Part shown: positions 54,826 to 63,456 of the stretch, piece by piece
Position numbering within the stretch: position 1 is the stretch's first letter
Layout of the letters: the number at the start of each line of letters is the position of its first letter
NCBI GenBank assembly: GCA_024274785.1
Contig: JAJSAM010000052.1
Coordinates: 89,679 to 153,678, forward strand
Reading direction: 5' to 3'
Source: Planctomycetota bacterium
GTDB taxonomy: Bacteria; Planctomycetota; JAJSAM01
DNA: 64,000 bases
Notes under the pieces: generated by a model
Told to the model about the DNA's origin: nothing
The model's input: only the letters and a program-made list of their open reading frames with translations
Databases searched by the model: none
Made by a program: the position numbers and the translations under genes

Positions 54826-56153
54826 GTAGCCTGGCGGAGTCCTTTCAGGTCGTGAGGGACGGTTCGCACCAGATCGTGCGGGACATGGTGCGGGGCGATA
54901 TCGCACTCCGTCGTCACTCGATCGATCAACTCGACACCGGTTTCCTGTGGCCGTTCGTCGCCGCCGCCCGGGAGATGCGGGCCGGACTGCGGTTCGAAGC
55001 CGTTTGCGAGGCTGAAGACTCCTGGCTCTTCGGGCTTTTCAAGGAGACCGATCAGACGACCACCGCCGACATCCGCATGCGGATCGGCATTGCGGCGAGC
55101 CGAGAACCCGGGGCGCCCGGACCGGAAACGGGGCATCTTCTGTATTCCCCTCCGGTCTTCCTCGTGGACGCGAGCAGCACCATGGCACGCATTCGCTGCC
55201 ATTCCGGTCGTGAAGTCCGGGTGCGGATGCGCGGGCGCCGGCCCCGGTTTTTCTCTCCGCGAGGTACCGACACGATCATGCCGGAAGACTCGTGCCGCGT
55301 CGACGTGCTCGTGGATCTGCTGGACACTTTTCGGGTCTGGGCCGCCGCGGACGGCGGGGACGGGGGGCGGCTCTGGACCCCCCCGCCGGTGCCCCGGACG
55401 AGGGAACTGATCGGGGCCGTCGTCCAGCACCTGTTCGGCCTCCATTCCGAGCTCGCCCGGTTCCAGATGCTCGCTGGTCCCGAATCGCTCCGATCCCGCA
55501 GTGAGGATCGGGATCTCTGGCGGGGCCTGCGACGGCTGCGGCGCATCCACCCGGATCTCGCGCCGATCTACGACTGGGCGGAGTTGGAATCGAGGATCCT
55601 CGTGCGCTGGGACGACGAGGGCCGGCTGGTCGTGAAGGGCTCCGACCAGGCGTGGCTCCGGGCGGACATCATCGCGCGATTGACGGCCCGTCATCCGCCC
55701 TGCCTGAACATCACGCTGCGCCCCAGCGACGTCCTCTTCAAGGGGCACCGCTTCTTCGAACCGTTCCTCAAGGCCGTGACGGCCAGGAGCTTCCAGATTT
55801 CGAAGGAGATCGCCAGGCGTCTCGGAATCGACCGGGAGGAGGTCGTCCGGCTCTTCGAGCGCCTGGACCAGCTTCGCACCGTGCTCGTCCGGATCGACGA
55901 TCGGGACCACGACCTCGTGTTGCTTCGCTCCGGCGTCCCGGGGAGCCATGCCTGGGCGCTTCTGGGTGTGCATTTCATCGTGGAGAAGGGTTTTCCGGAG
56001 GTTCGGGTGAGCGCTGAGTTCGAGAAGCTCCTCGATGCGGGCCTCGACGCGGAAGTGGGCTCGCATCGCGCGCGGTACGAGAACATTCCGGAGTACTTTC
56101 GCCGCTGGTTCCGGATCCTGCTCGCCTGGCAGTCCGGGCTTCGGGAGGGCTGA
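54819..56153 (+). CDS. Uncharacterised protein, fourth gene of the cluster
   Basis: This 444-residue protein begins at an ATG inside the repeated 47-bp element, with weak ribosome-site sequence (GGTGAG). Near residues 45-90 is PFVAAAREMRAGLRFEA, then TDQTTTADIRMRIGI, which could be a variant of the beta domain in the three genes before it. The middle contains an Arg-rich, possibly nucleic-acid-binding stretch (VRVRMRGRRPR). Residues of about 325-355 look like a winged helix (QISKEIARRLGIDREEVVRL). The C-terminal part is unknown. It is the largest member and may be the effector or regulator of the cluster. Confidence 0.5.
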   Translation: MRGSLAESFQVVRDGSHQIVRDMVRGDIALRRHSIDQLDTGFLWPFVAAAREMRAGLRFEAVCEAEDSWLFGLFKETDQTTTADIRMRIGIAASREPGAPGPETGHLLYSPPVFLVDASSTMARIRCHSGREVRVRMRGRRPRFFSPRGTDTIMPEDSCRVDVLVDLLDTFRVWAAADGGDGGRLWTPPPVPRTRELIGAVVQHLFGLHSELARFQMLAGPESLRSRSEDRDLWRGLRRLRRIHPDLAPIYDWAELESRILVRWDDEGRLVVKGSDQAWLRADIIARLTARHPPCLNITLRPSDVLFKGHRFFEPFLKAVTARSFQISKEIARRLGIDREEVVRLFERLDQLRTVLVRIDDRDHDLVLLRSGVPGSHAWALLGVHFIVEKGFPEVRVSAEFEKLLDAGLDAEVGSHRARYENIPEYFRRWFRILLAWQSGLREG

Positions 56154-56314
56154 CCGGATGAGCCCTCTTCACGCTGCTGGAGAGTTCTGCCGCCGGATCA
56201 CCGGTCGGGCGAGGTTGCCCCGCACCGCCGTCTCTTCAGTGAACTCGCCCGGGGGGAGAGCGGCCGGCCCGCGGGCGAGCCTGAATCAGGACCATCCATC
56301 GTGGAGGTTTGGTC

Positions 56315-56902
56315 ATGGGAATCCGCCGATCCGAACTCGCGACCATCTTCGGACTGATCGCCGTGGCCTTGTGCCTCGGGTGCAATGGGGGGCCGCCGCC
56401 ACCGCCCGATGATCCGCCCTCGCCACCGACCGATCCGTCCGGCCAAAGCTGGGCCGGAGCGGTCGAATTGTTCATCGGGGAACTCGAGCGGTGGAGCGGT
56501 GAGTTCCGCTCCATGGCCGGCGATCCGGGCGAAGCCGCGGCGGACCGGCTCGAGCAGCTCGCCGCCATGGCCGGGGGACTGCTCGATCGGGCCACGGAGG
56601 AGTACCCGGGCCTGCAGAACGACCTCGAGTACTTCAGGGGGAAGGACCGGGCTTTCCTGATGGCCGTCTCCGCCGAACTGCGGAAGAAGCGTGTGGCCGA
56701 CATCTGCACCGAGATCGACCTGTTCGCGGAACGCGCCCGGAGAAAGCTCTCGATGGAGGCGGCCCGGTCCGGGGTGACCGGCGCCTGGAGGGTGGCGACC
56801 GCGGCCATCGACGGGATCAGCTCGGGCGCCTTGAGTTCTTCGATCCCTGCCTCGCCCGGCCGGCCCGGATTCCCCTTTCGCGCTCACCGCACATACGGGT
56901 AG
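56315..56902 (+). CDS. Pro-rich lipoprotein
   Basis: This 195-residue protein has a lipoprotein signal with lipobox ALCLGC and a Pro/Asp linker, then a helical domain (AGAVELFIGELERWSGEF and DRLEQLAAMAGGLLDRA). GGAGG lies seven bases before the chosen ATG. It is probably anchored in the outer membrane or periplasm. No family is recognised. Its last 19 bp overlap the end of the convergent acetyltransferase gene. It may or may not belong with the cluster upstream, which it follows by about 160 bp. Confidence 0.55.
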   Translation: MGIRRSELATIFGLIAVALCLGCNGGPPPPPDDPPSPPTDPSGQSWAGAVELFIGELERWSGEFRSMAGDPGEAAADRLEQLAAMAGGLLDRATEEYPGLQNDLEYFRGKDRAFLMAVSAELRKKRVADICTEIDLFAERARRKLSMEAARSGVTGAWRVATAAIDGISSGALSSSIPASPGRPGFPFRAHRTYG

Positions 56903-57714
56903 ATCGCCAGCCGCAGTTCCGCCTTCCGGTGATAGCCCGACTTCTCGTAGGCCTTCCAGGCGGGCAGGTTGTCCGCGGCGACGTGCAGAGTGAGCATCGG
57001 GACCGTATCGAGGAGCCTGCGGCCGATTTCGGTCATGCAGCGGGTCGCGACGCCCTCCCCCCGGCGGTCCTCGGCGGTGTAGACGCCCTCGATCTGGCCG
57101 CCTCTCTCGCAGAGCAGCGACAGGTCGGCCTTGAAGACGACCTCGCGGTCCTCCAGCAGCACAAAACTGCGTCCCTTCGCCACTTTGGCCGCGAGTCCGG
57201 CACGCACTTTCTCCCGGTCGATGAGGTAGAGGTCCAGATCGAAGTCCTCGGCGCTCATGCGGGCCGAGGCGCCGGACAGGATGTCGAGGTCGGCCGGCGT
57301 GGCCAGGCGGAGGGCGGGTTCGGAAAGCGGAGGCAGGCGGTCCGCCGTCTGCACCATGTAGGTCTGGGGGCGGTCCAGGCGCGGTCTTCGGGTGGTGATG
57401 CGGTGGTAGGCGTCGAGGAAATCGGTCGTCTCCGACCAGGGCCCGAGGGCCAGCTGCCACGCTCGCTCGTTCGCTGCGGCGAAGGCCGCCAGGTCCCGCA
57501 GGAACGGCCGGCCGTCTCCGGCCAGCACCAGATTCTGGCCGTCTCCGATAAACGCAAATCCCTCCACCCGGCCCCGGTGCACAAAGGTGAAGCTGCGGCC
57601 GCCGAGGCCCGCGTCGAGACGGTCCAGCAGGTAGAGGTGAAGCCCCGGCGGACGGCGGAGGAACTCCGCGACATCGTCGTCCAGGTCCGGCGAGTGGGGC
57701 TTCAGGGTTCCCAT
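56884..57714 (-). CDS. GNAT-family N-acetyltransferase with DUF4081-like N-terminal half
   Basis: This 276-residue protein has two GNAT-like halves. The C-terminal half has the acetyl-CoA motif QIEGVYTAEDRRGEGVATRC and LTLHVAADNLPAWKAYEKSGY, typical of motif A and B. The N-terminal half (LRRPPGLHLYLLDRLDAGL, AWQLALGPWSETTDFL) resembles DUF4081. Such double-domain acetyltransferases modify unknown substrates. It stands alone on the minus strand, convergent with the lipoprotein gene. Confidence 0.75.
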   Translation of the reverse strand: MGTLKPHSPDLDDDVAEFLRRPPGLHLYLLDRLDAGLGGRSFTFVHRGRVEGFAFIGDGQNLVLAGDGRPFLRDLAAFAAANERAWQLALGPWSETTDFLDAYHRITTRRPRLDRPQTYMVQTADRLPPLSEPALRLATPADLDILSGASARMSAEDFDLDLYLIDREKVRAGLAAKVAKGRSFVLLEDREVVFKADLSLLCERGGQIEGVYTAEDRRGEGVATRCMTEIGRRLLDTVPMLTLHVAADNLPAWKAYEKSGYHRKAELRLAIYPYVR

Positions 57715-57824
57715 CGCAAAAAGACTACTCGTGGCACGGTTCGAGGGGGCTGGAAATCAGTCGCCGGTCCTACTATCCTCTCCTGATCGGCGCCGCTATG
57801 TCTGATTCCATCTGGGAGAGTTCC

Positions 57825-58322
57825 ATGCGATTGACCTGGCTCCTGCCTTGCCTCCTCGTGACCACGCTTGTTGCGTGTGGAGGCGACCCCTATTCATCTC
57901 AGTCTGGTTCGCAGCCCGCCACGGGCGGCGGAGGCGGCGGTGCGGTGACCGGCCTGCTGCTCAACGTTCAGCGGCCTCCCGACCAGACCCCGTTCAAGGG
58001 CGTCCTCGACGAGTTCAAGGTCGTCGATCCCATTGGCAACCCCATCTTCACCCAGGCCGACCTGCCGCCCCTGACGAGCCCGGTCGGCGCCACCTGGGCC
58101 TGGAAGAAGGAAGACGCCTTGAGCTGGAGCAACAGGAAGTCCAAGCTCGGAGACAACTTCTACACGATCCTCATGATCCGCGACGAGTTCAGCGAGGACT
58201 ACAAGAAGGGCACCTTCTACGTCAACGACGCGACCGCCGCGGAGCTCCGGGGCATGCCGAATCTGAAGCAGCTCCTGAAGCGCGCGAAGATCGTGATCCT
58301 GGTGGGGAAGCAGGGGCAGTAG
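57825..58322 (+). CDS. Lipoprotein, 165 aa, unknown function
   Basis: The protein starts MRLTWLLPCLLVTTLVAC, a lipoprotein signal with Cys as the lipid site, followed by a Ser/Gly linker. The mature part (TGLLLNVQRPPDQTPFKGVL onward) is hydrophilic with mixed structure and contains WAWKKEDALSW. The ATG at 57825 was chosen over the one at 57798 because it opens the signal and is preceded by GGGAGAG. It lies 105 bp before the next gene and could be exported together with it. No family is recognised. Confidence 0.55.
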   Translation: MRLTWLLPCLLVTTLVACGGDPYSSQSGSQPATGGGGGGAVTGLLLNVQRPPDQTPFKGVLDEFKVVDPIGNPIFTQADLPPLTSPVGATWAWKKEDALSWSNRKSKLGDNFYTILMIRDEFSEDYKKGTFYVNDATAAELRGMPNLKQLLKRAKIVILVGKQGQ

Positions 58323-58427
58323 CCCGCGCAGTGCCTGAACCGGTCGGTAACGGGGCGGATCCGACGATCTGCTCCGTTTCCGTATTTCCCCCGCCCGGTG
58401 ATAGGGGGTGATAGCATTGGGCCTCGT

Positions 58428-61196
58428 ATGAGCACTACATTCCGGCGGTTTTCGATCTCGGCGCTCCTCTTCCTCATGGTTGGCCTCGCGGGGCCCTCGG
58501 AGACGGTGGCCGGCCCCCCCCGTTGCACCTGCCGGGAAGGGAATGCCTGCTATCACTTCCTGAACGCTCCGGTCAGTGCGCCGGTCGATCCCTGTAGCTG
58601 TGCTCTGTGCCGGGCCGCGCCGGGCGCCTGCCCGAAGAAGCTGCCGAAGGGCTGGGACGCCACCTGCGCCAGCAACTCCAGGATGGACTGTTTCCTGCGA
58701 CGCCACGCGGCCTCCTGGAAGCTCTCCTGCAGCGAGCAACTCAAGGGGACCTGCGCCTGCAAGACCGACCACCCGGAGTGGTGCCCGCAGTGCGGGAAGG
58801 ACGGCAAGCCCTGGGACACCGGCGGCCTCGAGATCATCCGGAAGCAGATGGAGATCGAGCGGCGGGTCCTCGGCAAGCGGCGCAAGTTCGTGATGATCAA
58901 GAGTCCGCACTTCTACCTGGTGACGGACATCCGCAGCATGAAGGTCCCGACCCAGACCGGCGCGCCGCGGGTGATGGGGATGCATGAGATCGCGCACCTC
59001 TACATCCAGCGTGCGGAGATCGCGTACCAGGACTTCTCGCGGTTCATCGGTACTCCCAGCCTCTCGCGCCCCATGGCCATCTACGTGCTGGACAAGAACT
59101 CCACCATGGAGGACCTGCAGGCGACGTACTTCGGGAGCCCCCGGACGAACATCCTCTATGGAGGCGGCGCCACCCGCATCGCCGGCGGCTATCCCTTCAA
59201 CGGCTTCGCCTGCTGCGAGCAGAAGTCCCGTGGCGACGATGGGCTGCACCTCCAGGTCCGCCACTCCATCGGCCACATCCTGTTCTCCTGCTGGGTGGTG
59301 GTGAACGGGCAGGACAAGTACCTGCCACGCTGGGCCTACGTCGGAGTGGGGCACTGGCTGGCGCGACTGCCGCGTCGATTCCGGAATTCGGCCACCTTCT
59401 GCGCGGATGAAGGGACACCGATCAGCAACAATGGCCGCAACTGGCAGAAGAACCTGCTGCGCATCGCCGGCGGGGCGAAGAGCACGCCGGTGCAGCGGAT
59501 CTTCGACATCAACGCCCTGTCGGCCCTCGAGCTCAACATGCACATCCGTGCGTGGTCGTGGTTCGACGTGTTCCTGCGGGAGGACCGCGACCGATTTGTG
59601 AAGTTCCTGGCAGCGTTGCGGAAGGGGACTGAGCACCGCACCGCCCTCCGGGATGCCTTCGGATGCTCTCCGGAGGAGTTCGACCGGCGGTGGAAGGATC
59701 GCATTCTCGGCCGTCGACCGAGCGTCGGCCCCACGGCGAAGGAACTCGACGACACGAACCCGGACCGGCCGGGGGCGAAAGAGCGAGCCTCGATCCGCAC
59801 CGAAATGGATCTGCCGACCCTCGCCTCCAAGATCCGCTCGTTGCAGGCGATCAACGATCCGCTCACCGCCGGCACCATCGTGCCGATCCTCCGCACCGAT
59901 TCCGAACTGGTACGGGAGACGATCGTCCTCGTGCTCTCCAGGACCACTTCGAAGCTGGTGAAGGAGTGGCTGCGTACCGAGGGGCTTTCGGGTCACAAGG
60001 GCGTGCCCCGGGCCTATGTGGCGCGCGTGATCGGCAACATCGGCGACCGGGAAGCCGGTCCGGAACTCATGAAGTACGTCTCCGACGGATTCTGGCTGAC
60101 GCGCGCCCACGTGGCGCGGGCGCTCGGGCTCATCGGCTACGAACCGGCCATTCCGTCTTTGAAGCAGCGGGCGAAGGACAAGTCCCAGAAGGTGCGCATC
60201 GCCGCTTTCGACGCCCTCGGCCGGTTCGGTGAGAAGGCCGGGTCCGCCTGGCGGCCGGTCGGCGACCAGGTGTCGGCCAGCGCCTGGCAGGTCCGGTCCG
60301 CCGCCGCGGAGTGCCTTGGCAATCTTGGGCAGATGGCCGCGGTGGAGCCGCTCATCGCTCGCATGGAGATCGAGTCCGGTCGCATCCGGCAGGACATCCG
60401 CAAGGCCCTGAAACAGATCACCCGGGATGATCTCGGCAACAACCCGGTGCACTGGCGGAACTGGTGGGAGAAGGAGAAGGAGCGCGTGGGTGGCGGCCTG
60501 CCGGAGCGCGGCGCGAAGCCGAAGGAGCCGCCGAAGGGTGAGATCAGATACGGTAACGAGCCGACCTACTACGGCCTGCAGGTCTTCTCACAGGGCATCG
60601 GCTACGTGCTCGATGCCAGTTCCTCCATGGCGAGCACGATCAAGATCGACCCGACCTGGATCAGGAAGCAGCGCCGCAAGTACCCGCCCGCCGCAGCCAA
60701 GGCGCGGCTGGCCCGCAACGAGATCGAGGCCAGCATGAGGTCGCTCGATCCGCGCGTGCGATTCAATCTCTACTTCTTCCGATCGACCGCCTATACCTGG
60801 AAGAAGGACATGGTGCCAGCGACGCAGAGCAACGTGAACAGTGCCGCGAACCGTCTGGCCTCGGAGGAGCCCAGGGGATCGGCAACCGGTACCGGTTTCC
60901 AGACCAACTACGTCGATGTTTTCCGCCTGGTGCTCGATGTGAAGAAGGGCAAGGACCTGACCGGAAACTTCGGGGACACGCCGGACACGATCTTCTTCCT
61001 GACCGACGGCGAGCCCACCGCGGGCGACATGACCGACGCCGACGTGCTGGCCTCGTGGTTCCGCGAGTTGAACCGCTTCGCGCGAGTGAAGGTCAACGTC
61101 ATCACGTTCGGTAACCTGGGTGTGGACGCGGAGTTCCTGAAACGCCTGGCGACGGAGAACGGCGGCAAGTTCGTGCAGGTCCCGGACGCACGGTAA
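58428..61196 (+). CDS. Exported Cys-rich HEAT-VWA protein with degenerate peptidase-MA-like region
   Basis: This 922-residue protein has a signal peptide followed by a cysteine-rich domain (about residues 35-125, with CTCREGNACYHF and CSCALCRAAPGACPKK). HEIAH lies at 186-190. A second region has HSIGH (279-283) and LPRWAYVGVGHWLA (about 300-314), which sit where a peptidase-MA fold would have HExxH and the EG-A segment, but with altered residues. HEAT repeats follow (about 500-660, e.g. THVARALGLIGYEPAIPSL-type). A von Willebrand A domain with MIDAS DASSSMAS and TDGEPTAGD closes the protein. A metal-dependent binding role is likely, and protease activity is doubtful. Confidence 0.7.
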   Translation: MSTTFRRFSISALLFLMVGLAGPSETVAGPPRCTCREGNACYHFLNAPVSAPVDPCSCALCRAAPGACPKKLPKGWDATCASNSRMDCFLRRHAASWKLSCSEQLKGTCACKTDHPEWCPQCGKDGKPWDTGGLEIIRKQMEIERRVLGKRRKFVMIKSPHFYLVTDIRSMKVPTQTGAPRVMGMHEIAHLYIQRAEIAYQDFSRFIGTPSLSRPMAIYVLDKNSTMEDLQATYFGSPRTNILYGGGATRIAGGYPFNGFACCEQKSRGDDGLHLQVRHSIGHILFSCWVVVNGQDKYLPRWAYVGVGHWLARLPRRFRNSATFCADEGTPISNNGRNWQKNLLRIAGGAKSTPVQRIFDINALSALELNMHIRAWSWFDVFLREDRDRFVKFLAALRKGTEHRTALRDAFGCSPEEFDRRWKDRILGRRPSVGPTAKELDDTNPDRPGAKERASIRTEMDLPTLASKIRSLQAINDPLTAGTIVPILRTDSELVRETIVLVLSRTTSKLVKEWLRTEGLSGHKGVPRAYVARVIGNIGDREAGPELMKYVSDGFWLTRAHVARALGLIGYEPAIPSLKQRAKDKSQKVRIAAFDALGRFGEKAGSAWRPVGDQVSASAWQVRSAAAECLGNLGQMAAVEPLIARMEIESGRIRQDIRKALKQITRDDLGNNPVHWRNWWEKEKERVGGGLPERGAKPKEPPKGEIRYGNEPTYYGLQVFSQGIGYVLDASSSMASTIKIDPTWIRKQRRKYPPAAAKARLARNEIEASMRSLDPRVRFNLYFFRSTAYTWKKDMVPATQSNVNSAANRLASEEPRGSATGTGFQTNYVDVFRLVLDVKKGKDLTGNFGDTPDTIFFLTDGEPTAGDMTDADVLASWFRELNRFARVKVNVITFGNLGVDAEFLKRLATENGGKFVQVPDAR

Positions 61197-61314
61197 GGGC
61201 TCGTCTGCAAAGAAGTGCGACCGTTGCACCGAGAGCGCCGCTGTGCCGATCCAGCAACAAAGCCGGGCGGGATGCAGCGGCCCTCGAATGCAGCAGTTTC
61301 TTTCAGACGGGCCC
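61197..61314 (+). repeat. Dispersed palindromic element, copy 3 (most complete)
   Basis: It starts right after the stop of the HEAT-VWA gene. The left arm GGGCTCGTCTGCAAAGAA (61197-61214) and right arm TTCTTTCAGACGGGCCC (61298-61314) are inverted repeats with few mismatches. The core 61217-61243 is identical to 23799-23825 over 27 bases, and 61269-61289 matches copy 2 at 20 of 21 bases. At 118 bp with inverted ends it looks like a REP/MITE-type element. Confidence 0.65.
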
Positions 61315-61345
61315 TGACCGGGCGGCGCGATACCCCTCAGGCGGG

Positions 61346-63172
61346 CTACCTGCTGCGCAGGACCTCCTCGACGGACGTCTCGCCGCCTGCCGCCAGCAGG
61401 AGGCCTGATTCGAGCATCGGCCTCATGCCGGTGGCTCGGGCCGCGCGTTCGAGGGTAGCGTGGTCCCCCCCGGCCGTCACCGCGGCGCGGAAGCCCTCGT
61501 CGGGCACCAGGATTTCGAAGATGCCGGCGCGGCCCAGGAATCCCGTGCTGTTGCACTTCACGCAGCTACCTTCGCGGTAGAGCGTCGAGTCCTCGTGTAC
61601 GCCCATGAATGCCGACACCTCCGCCGGCCAGGAGTCACGATCGGGTTCGTCTTCCCGCCGGCAATCCGGACAGAGCTTCCGCACGACGCGAAGGGAGATC
61701 GCCGCGGTCAGCGAGGTGTTGATCCGGAACCCCTCGATTCCGAAGTCGAGGAGCGCCCGCACCGCTCCGGACGCATTCTCGGCGTGCAACTGGGTCAACA
61801 CCAGGTGGCCGCTCTTCTCCGCCTTCAGAGCCTCCCGAATCGTCTCCGGGTCGTCGGGCTCGCCGACGACGATCACGTCGGGATCCTGCCGCATGGCGGT
61901 GCGCAGTGCATCCGCGGCGGGCAGCCCCACCTCCTTTCCGCAGGGAATCTGTGAGGTCCCGGGGAGGAGGAAGTGAATCGGGTCCTCGATCGTGAGCACG
62001 CAGCGGCGGTCGCGATCGATCTCCCGGATCATGCTGTAGAGCACCGTGGTCTTTCCGCTGCCGGCCGGGCCGGCGACGATCACCAATCCGTGGGAGCGGG
62101 CGCAGAGTTCCCGCATGCGCAGGAGATCGTCCTCGAAGAATCCGAGCCGCTCGAGGGGCGCCATGGCCGCACCGCGGTTGAGGATTCGGACCGTCAGTCT
62201 TTCCCCGAGATTGGTGACCACGGTGGACACCCGCAGATCGAACACCCGATCGCCGATTCGGAGCCCCTCGATCCAGCCGTCCTGGGGGCGCCTCTGCTCG
62301 GCGATGTCCAGGCGGCCGAGGAACTTCAGTCGATCGATGAGTCGCGGGAGCATCCCTTCGGGCGGCGCATCCGGTGCTGCGAGCCGGTCTCCGCGACGCA
62401 AGCGGATCCGCCCTCGCCCGTCCCGGGTCGGTTCGAGGTGAAGGTCGCTGACGCCGGAGAGGATCGCCGACTGGAGCAGGGACTCCACGTAGGCTTCGGC
62501 ATCTCCTTCGAACGTCGCTGCCTCCGGTCTGCCCGGTGGCGGTTCGGGCTCACTGCGTGAAAGACCCTCGGCGATCGCGAATGCGGCCCGGTCGAGGTTG
62601 CCCCGATCCTCCGCCTCCTTCACCGCCGCGATGACCCGTGCTCCGATCCACTCTTCGTGGTCGCCGAGCGCCTCCCCGAAGCCCCGTCCGTCGGCCAGTG
62701 CCCGGCCCGTCTCCGCCAGGGCCTTGCGCAGCGGTGCCGATCGGAGTTCGCCGTCCAGCAGCGCCAGGACCCGCGGCAGCGGAACGCCGGAAGAGAGCAA
62801 CCACCCGACCGCCCGCCAGAGCCGCACTGGATCCGCTTCGGGAGGCGGGTCTTCACCCGGTACCCGGAAGGTCCCTTCGCCGATGGCCTTGACGATCCGC
62901 TCGGCGTTGAGCGGAAGAACGTCTCCGGCTTCGCCGGCCGCCACCATGGCGCGCATCGTCTGCGTGCAGTCCCCGGAGCGAGCCATCGCATTCGACAGGA
63001 TCGCTCCGTCGAGCACCTCGGTCCGGAGGGTGATTGCCAGGGGCTCGAGCGGCGTCCCTCCCACCGCGGACCTGGCGGAATCGAGAGCGGTGAGGAGATC
63101 CCCTGCATCGTCTTCGAGGGAACCCGCCAGGGCCTTCCAGAACTCGACGTGCGCTTCACGTGTTGCGGCCAT
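61346..63172 (-). CDS. GspE/PilB-type ATPase with N-terminal GspF-like domains
   Basis: The preferred ATG at 63172 has GGAGG ten bases upstream (608 residues). The C-terminal half is a type II secretion/pilus ATPase with Walker A GPAGSGKTT (about 368-376), Asp box TIEDPIHF, Walker B DPDVIVVGEPDDPET and His box LTQLHAENA, ending with the CxxC...CxxC zinc motif. The usual GEIRD is GEPDD. The first 205 residues look like two GspF cytoplasmic domains, around FWKALAGSLEDDAGDLL and RLWRAVGWLLSSGVPLP, normally found in the separate inner-membrane protein. No pilin or secretin genes adjoin it, so its machine is encoded elsewhere. Confidence 0.75.
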   Translation of the reverse strand: MAATREAHVEFWKALAGSLEDDAGDLLTALDSARSAVGGTPLEPLAITLRTEVLDGAILSNAMARSGDCTQTMRAMVAAGEAGDVLPLNAERIVKAIGEGTFRVPGEDPPPEADPVRLWRAVGWLLSSGVPLPRVLALLDGELRSAPLRKALAETGRALADGRGFGEALGDHEEWIGARVIAAVKEAEDRGNLDRAAFAIAEGLSRSEPEPPPGRPEAATFEGDAEAYVESLLQSAILSGVSDLHLEPTRDGRGRIRLRRGDRLAAPDAPPEGMLPRLIDRLKFLGRLDIAEQRRPQDGWIEGLRIGDRVFDLRVSTVVTNLGERLTVRILNRGAAMAPLERLGFFEDDLLRMRELCARSHGLVIVAGPAGSGKTTVLYSMIREIDRDRRCVLTIEDPIHFLLPGTSQIPCGKEVGLPAADALRTAMRQDPDVIVVGEPDDPETIREALKAEKSGHLVLTQLHAENASGAVRALLDFGIEGFRINTSLTAAISLRVVRKLCPDCRREDEPDRDSWPAEVSAFMGVHEDSTLYREGSCVKCNSTGFLGRAGIFEILVPDEGFRAAVTAGGDHATLERAARATGMRPMLESGLLLAAGGETSVEEVLRSR

Positions 63173-63456
63173 GTGATGCCAGCCTCCATTTCTCATAAGA
63201 CCATACGGTGTCAGGGCAATTCGTCCTCAACTCGATTCCGCTCCCCTGCCTCGGCATGCCTCTGTACCACCGACGTTCGAAAGCTTCGCAGCACTCGCAG
63301 AGGCTGCATGACGTTCTCGGACTGCCAGTACGGTCGATGGGTCGATCGACCCTCCATTGCGGATGGACCGCGCTGTTAACAGTCGATGGCGTTTTTCCGC
63401 CAATTTCACCGCGCCCAATGCTGATCTCATGCGTCTTCCTCTTCTGGGAGGTGATC

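Noticed and set aside
54594..56066. Minus-strand open frame opposite the fourth cluster gene
   Set aside because: Long antisense frame typical of this GC content; the plus-strand frame is co-directional with its neighbours, and no motif was found on the minus strand.
58980..58997. HEIAH as a zinc-protease active site
   Set aside because: The downstream region that aligns better with a peptidase-MA site has HSIGH instead, so the HEIAH is likely in a helix ahead of the fold and may be coincidental.
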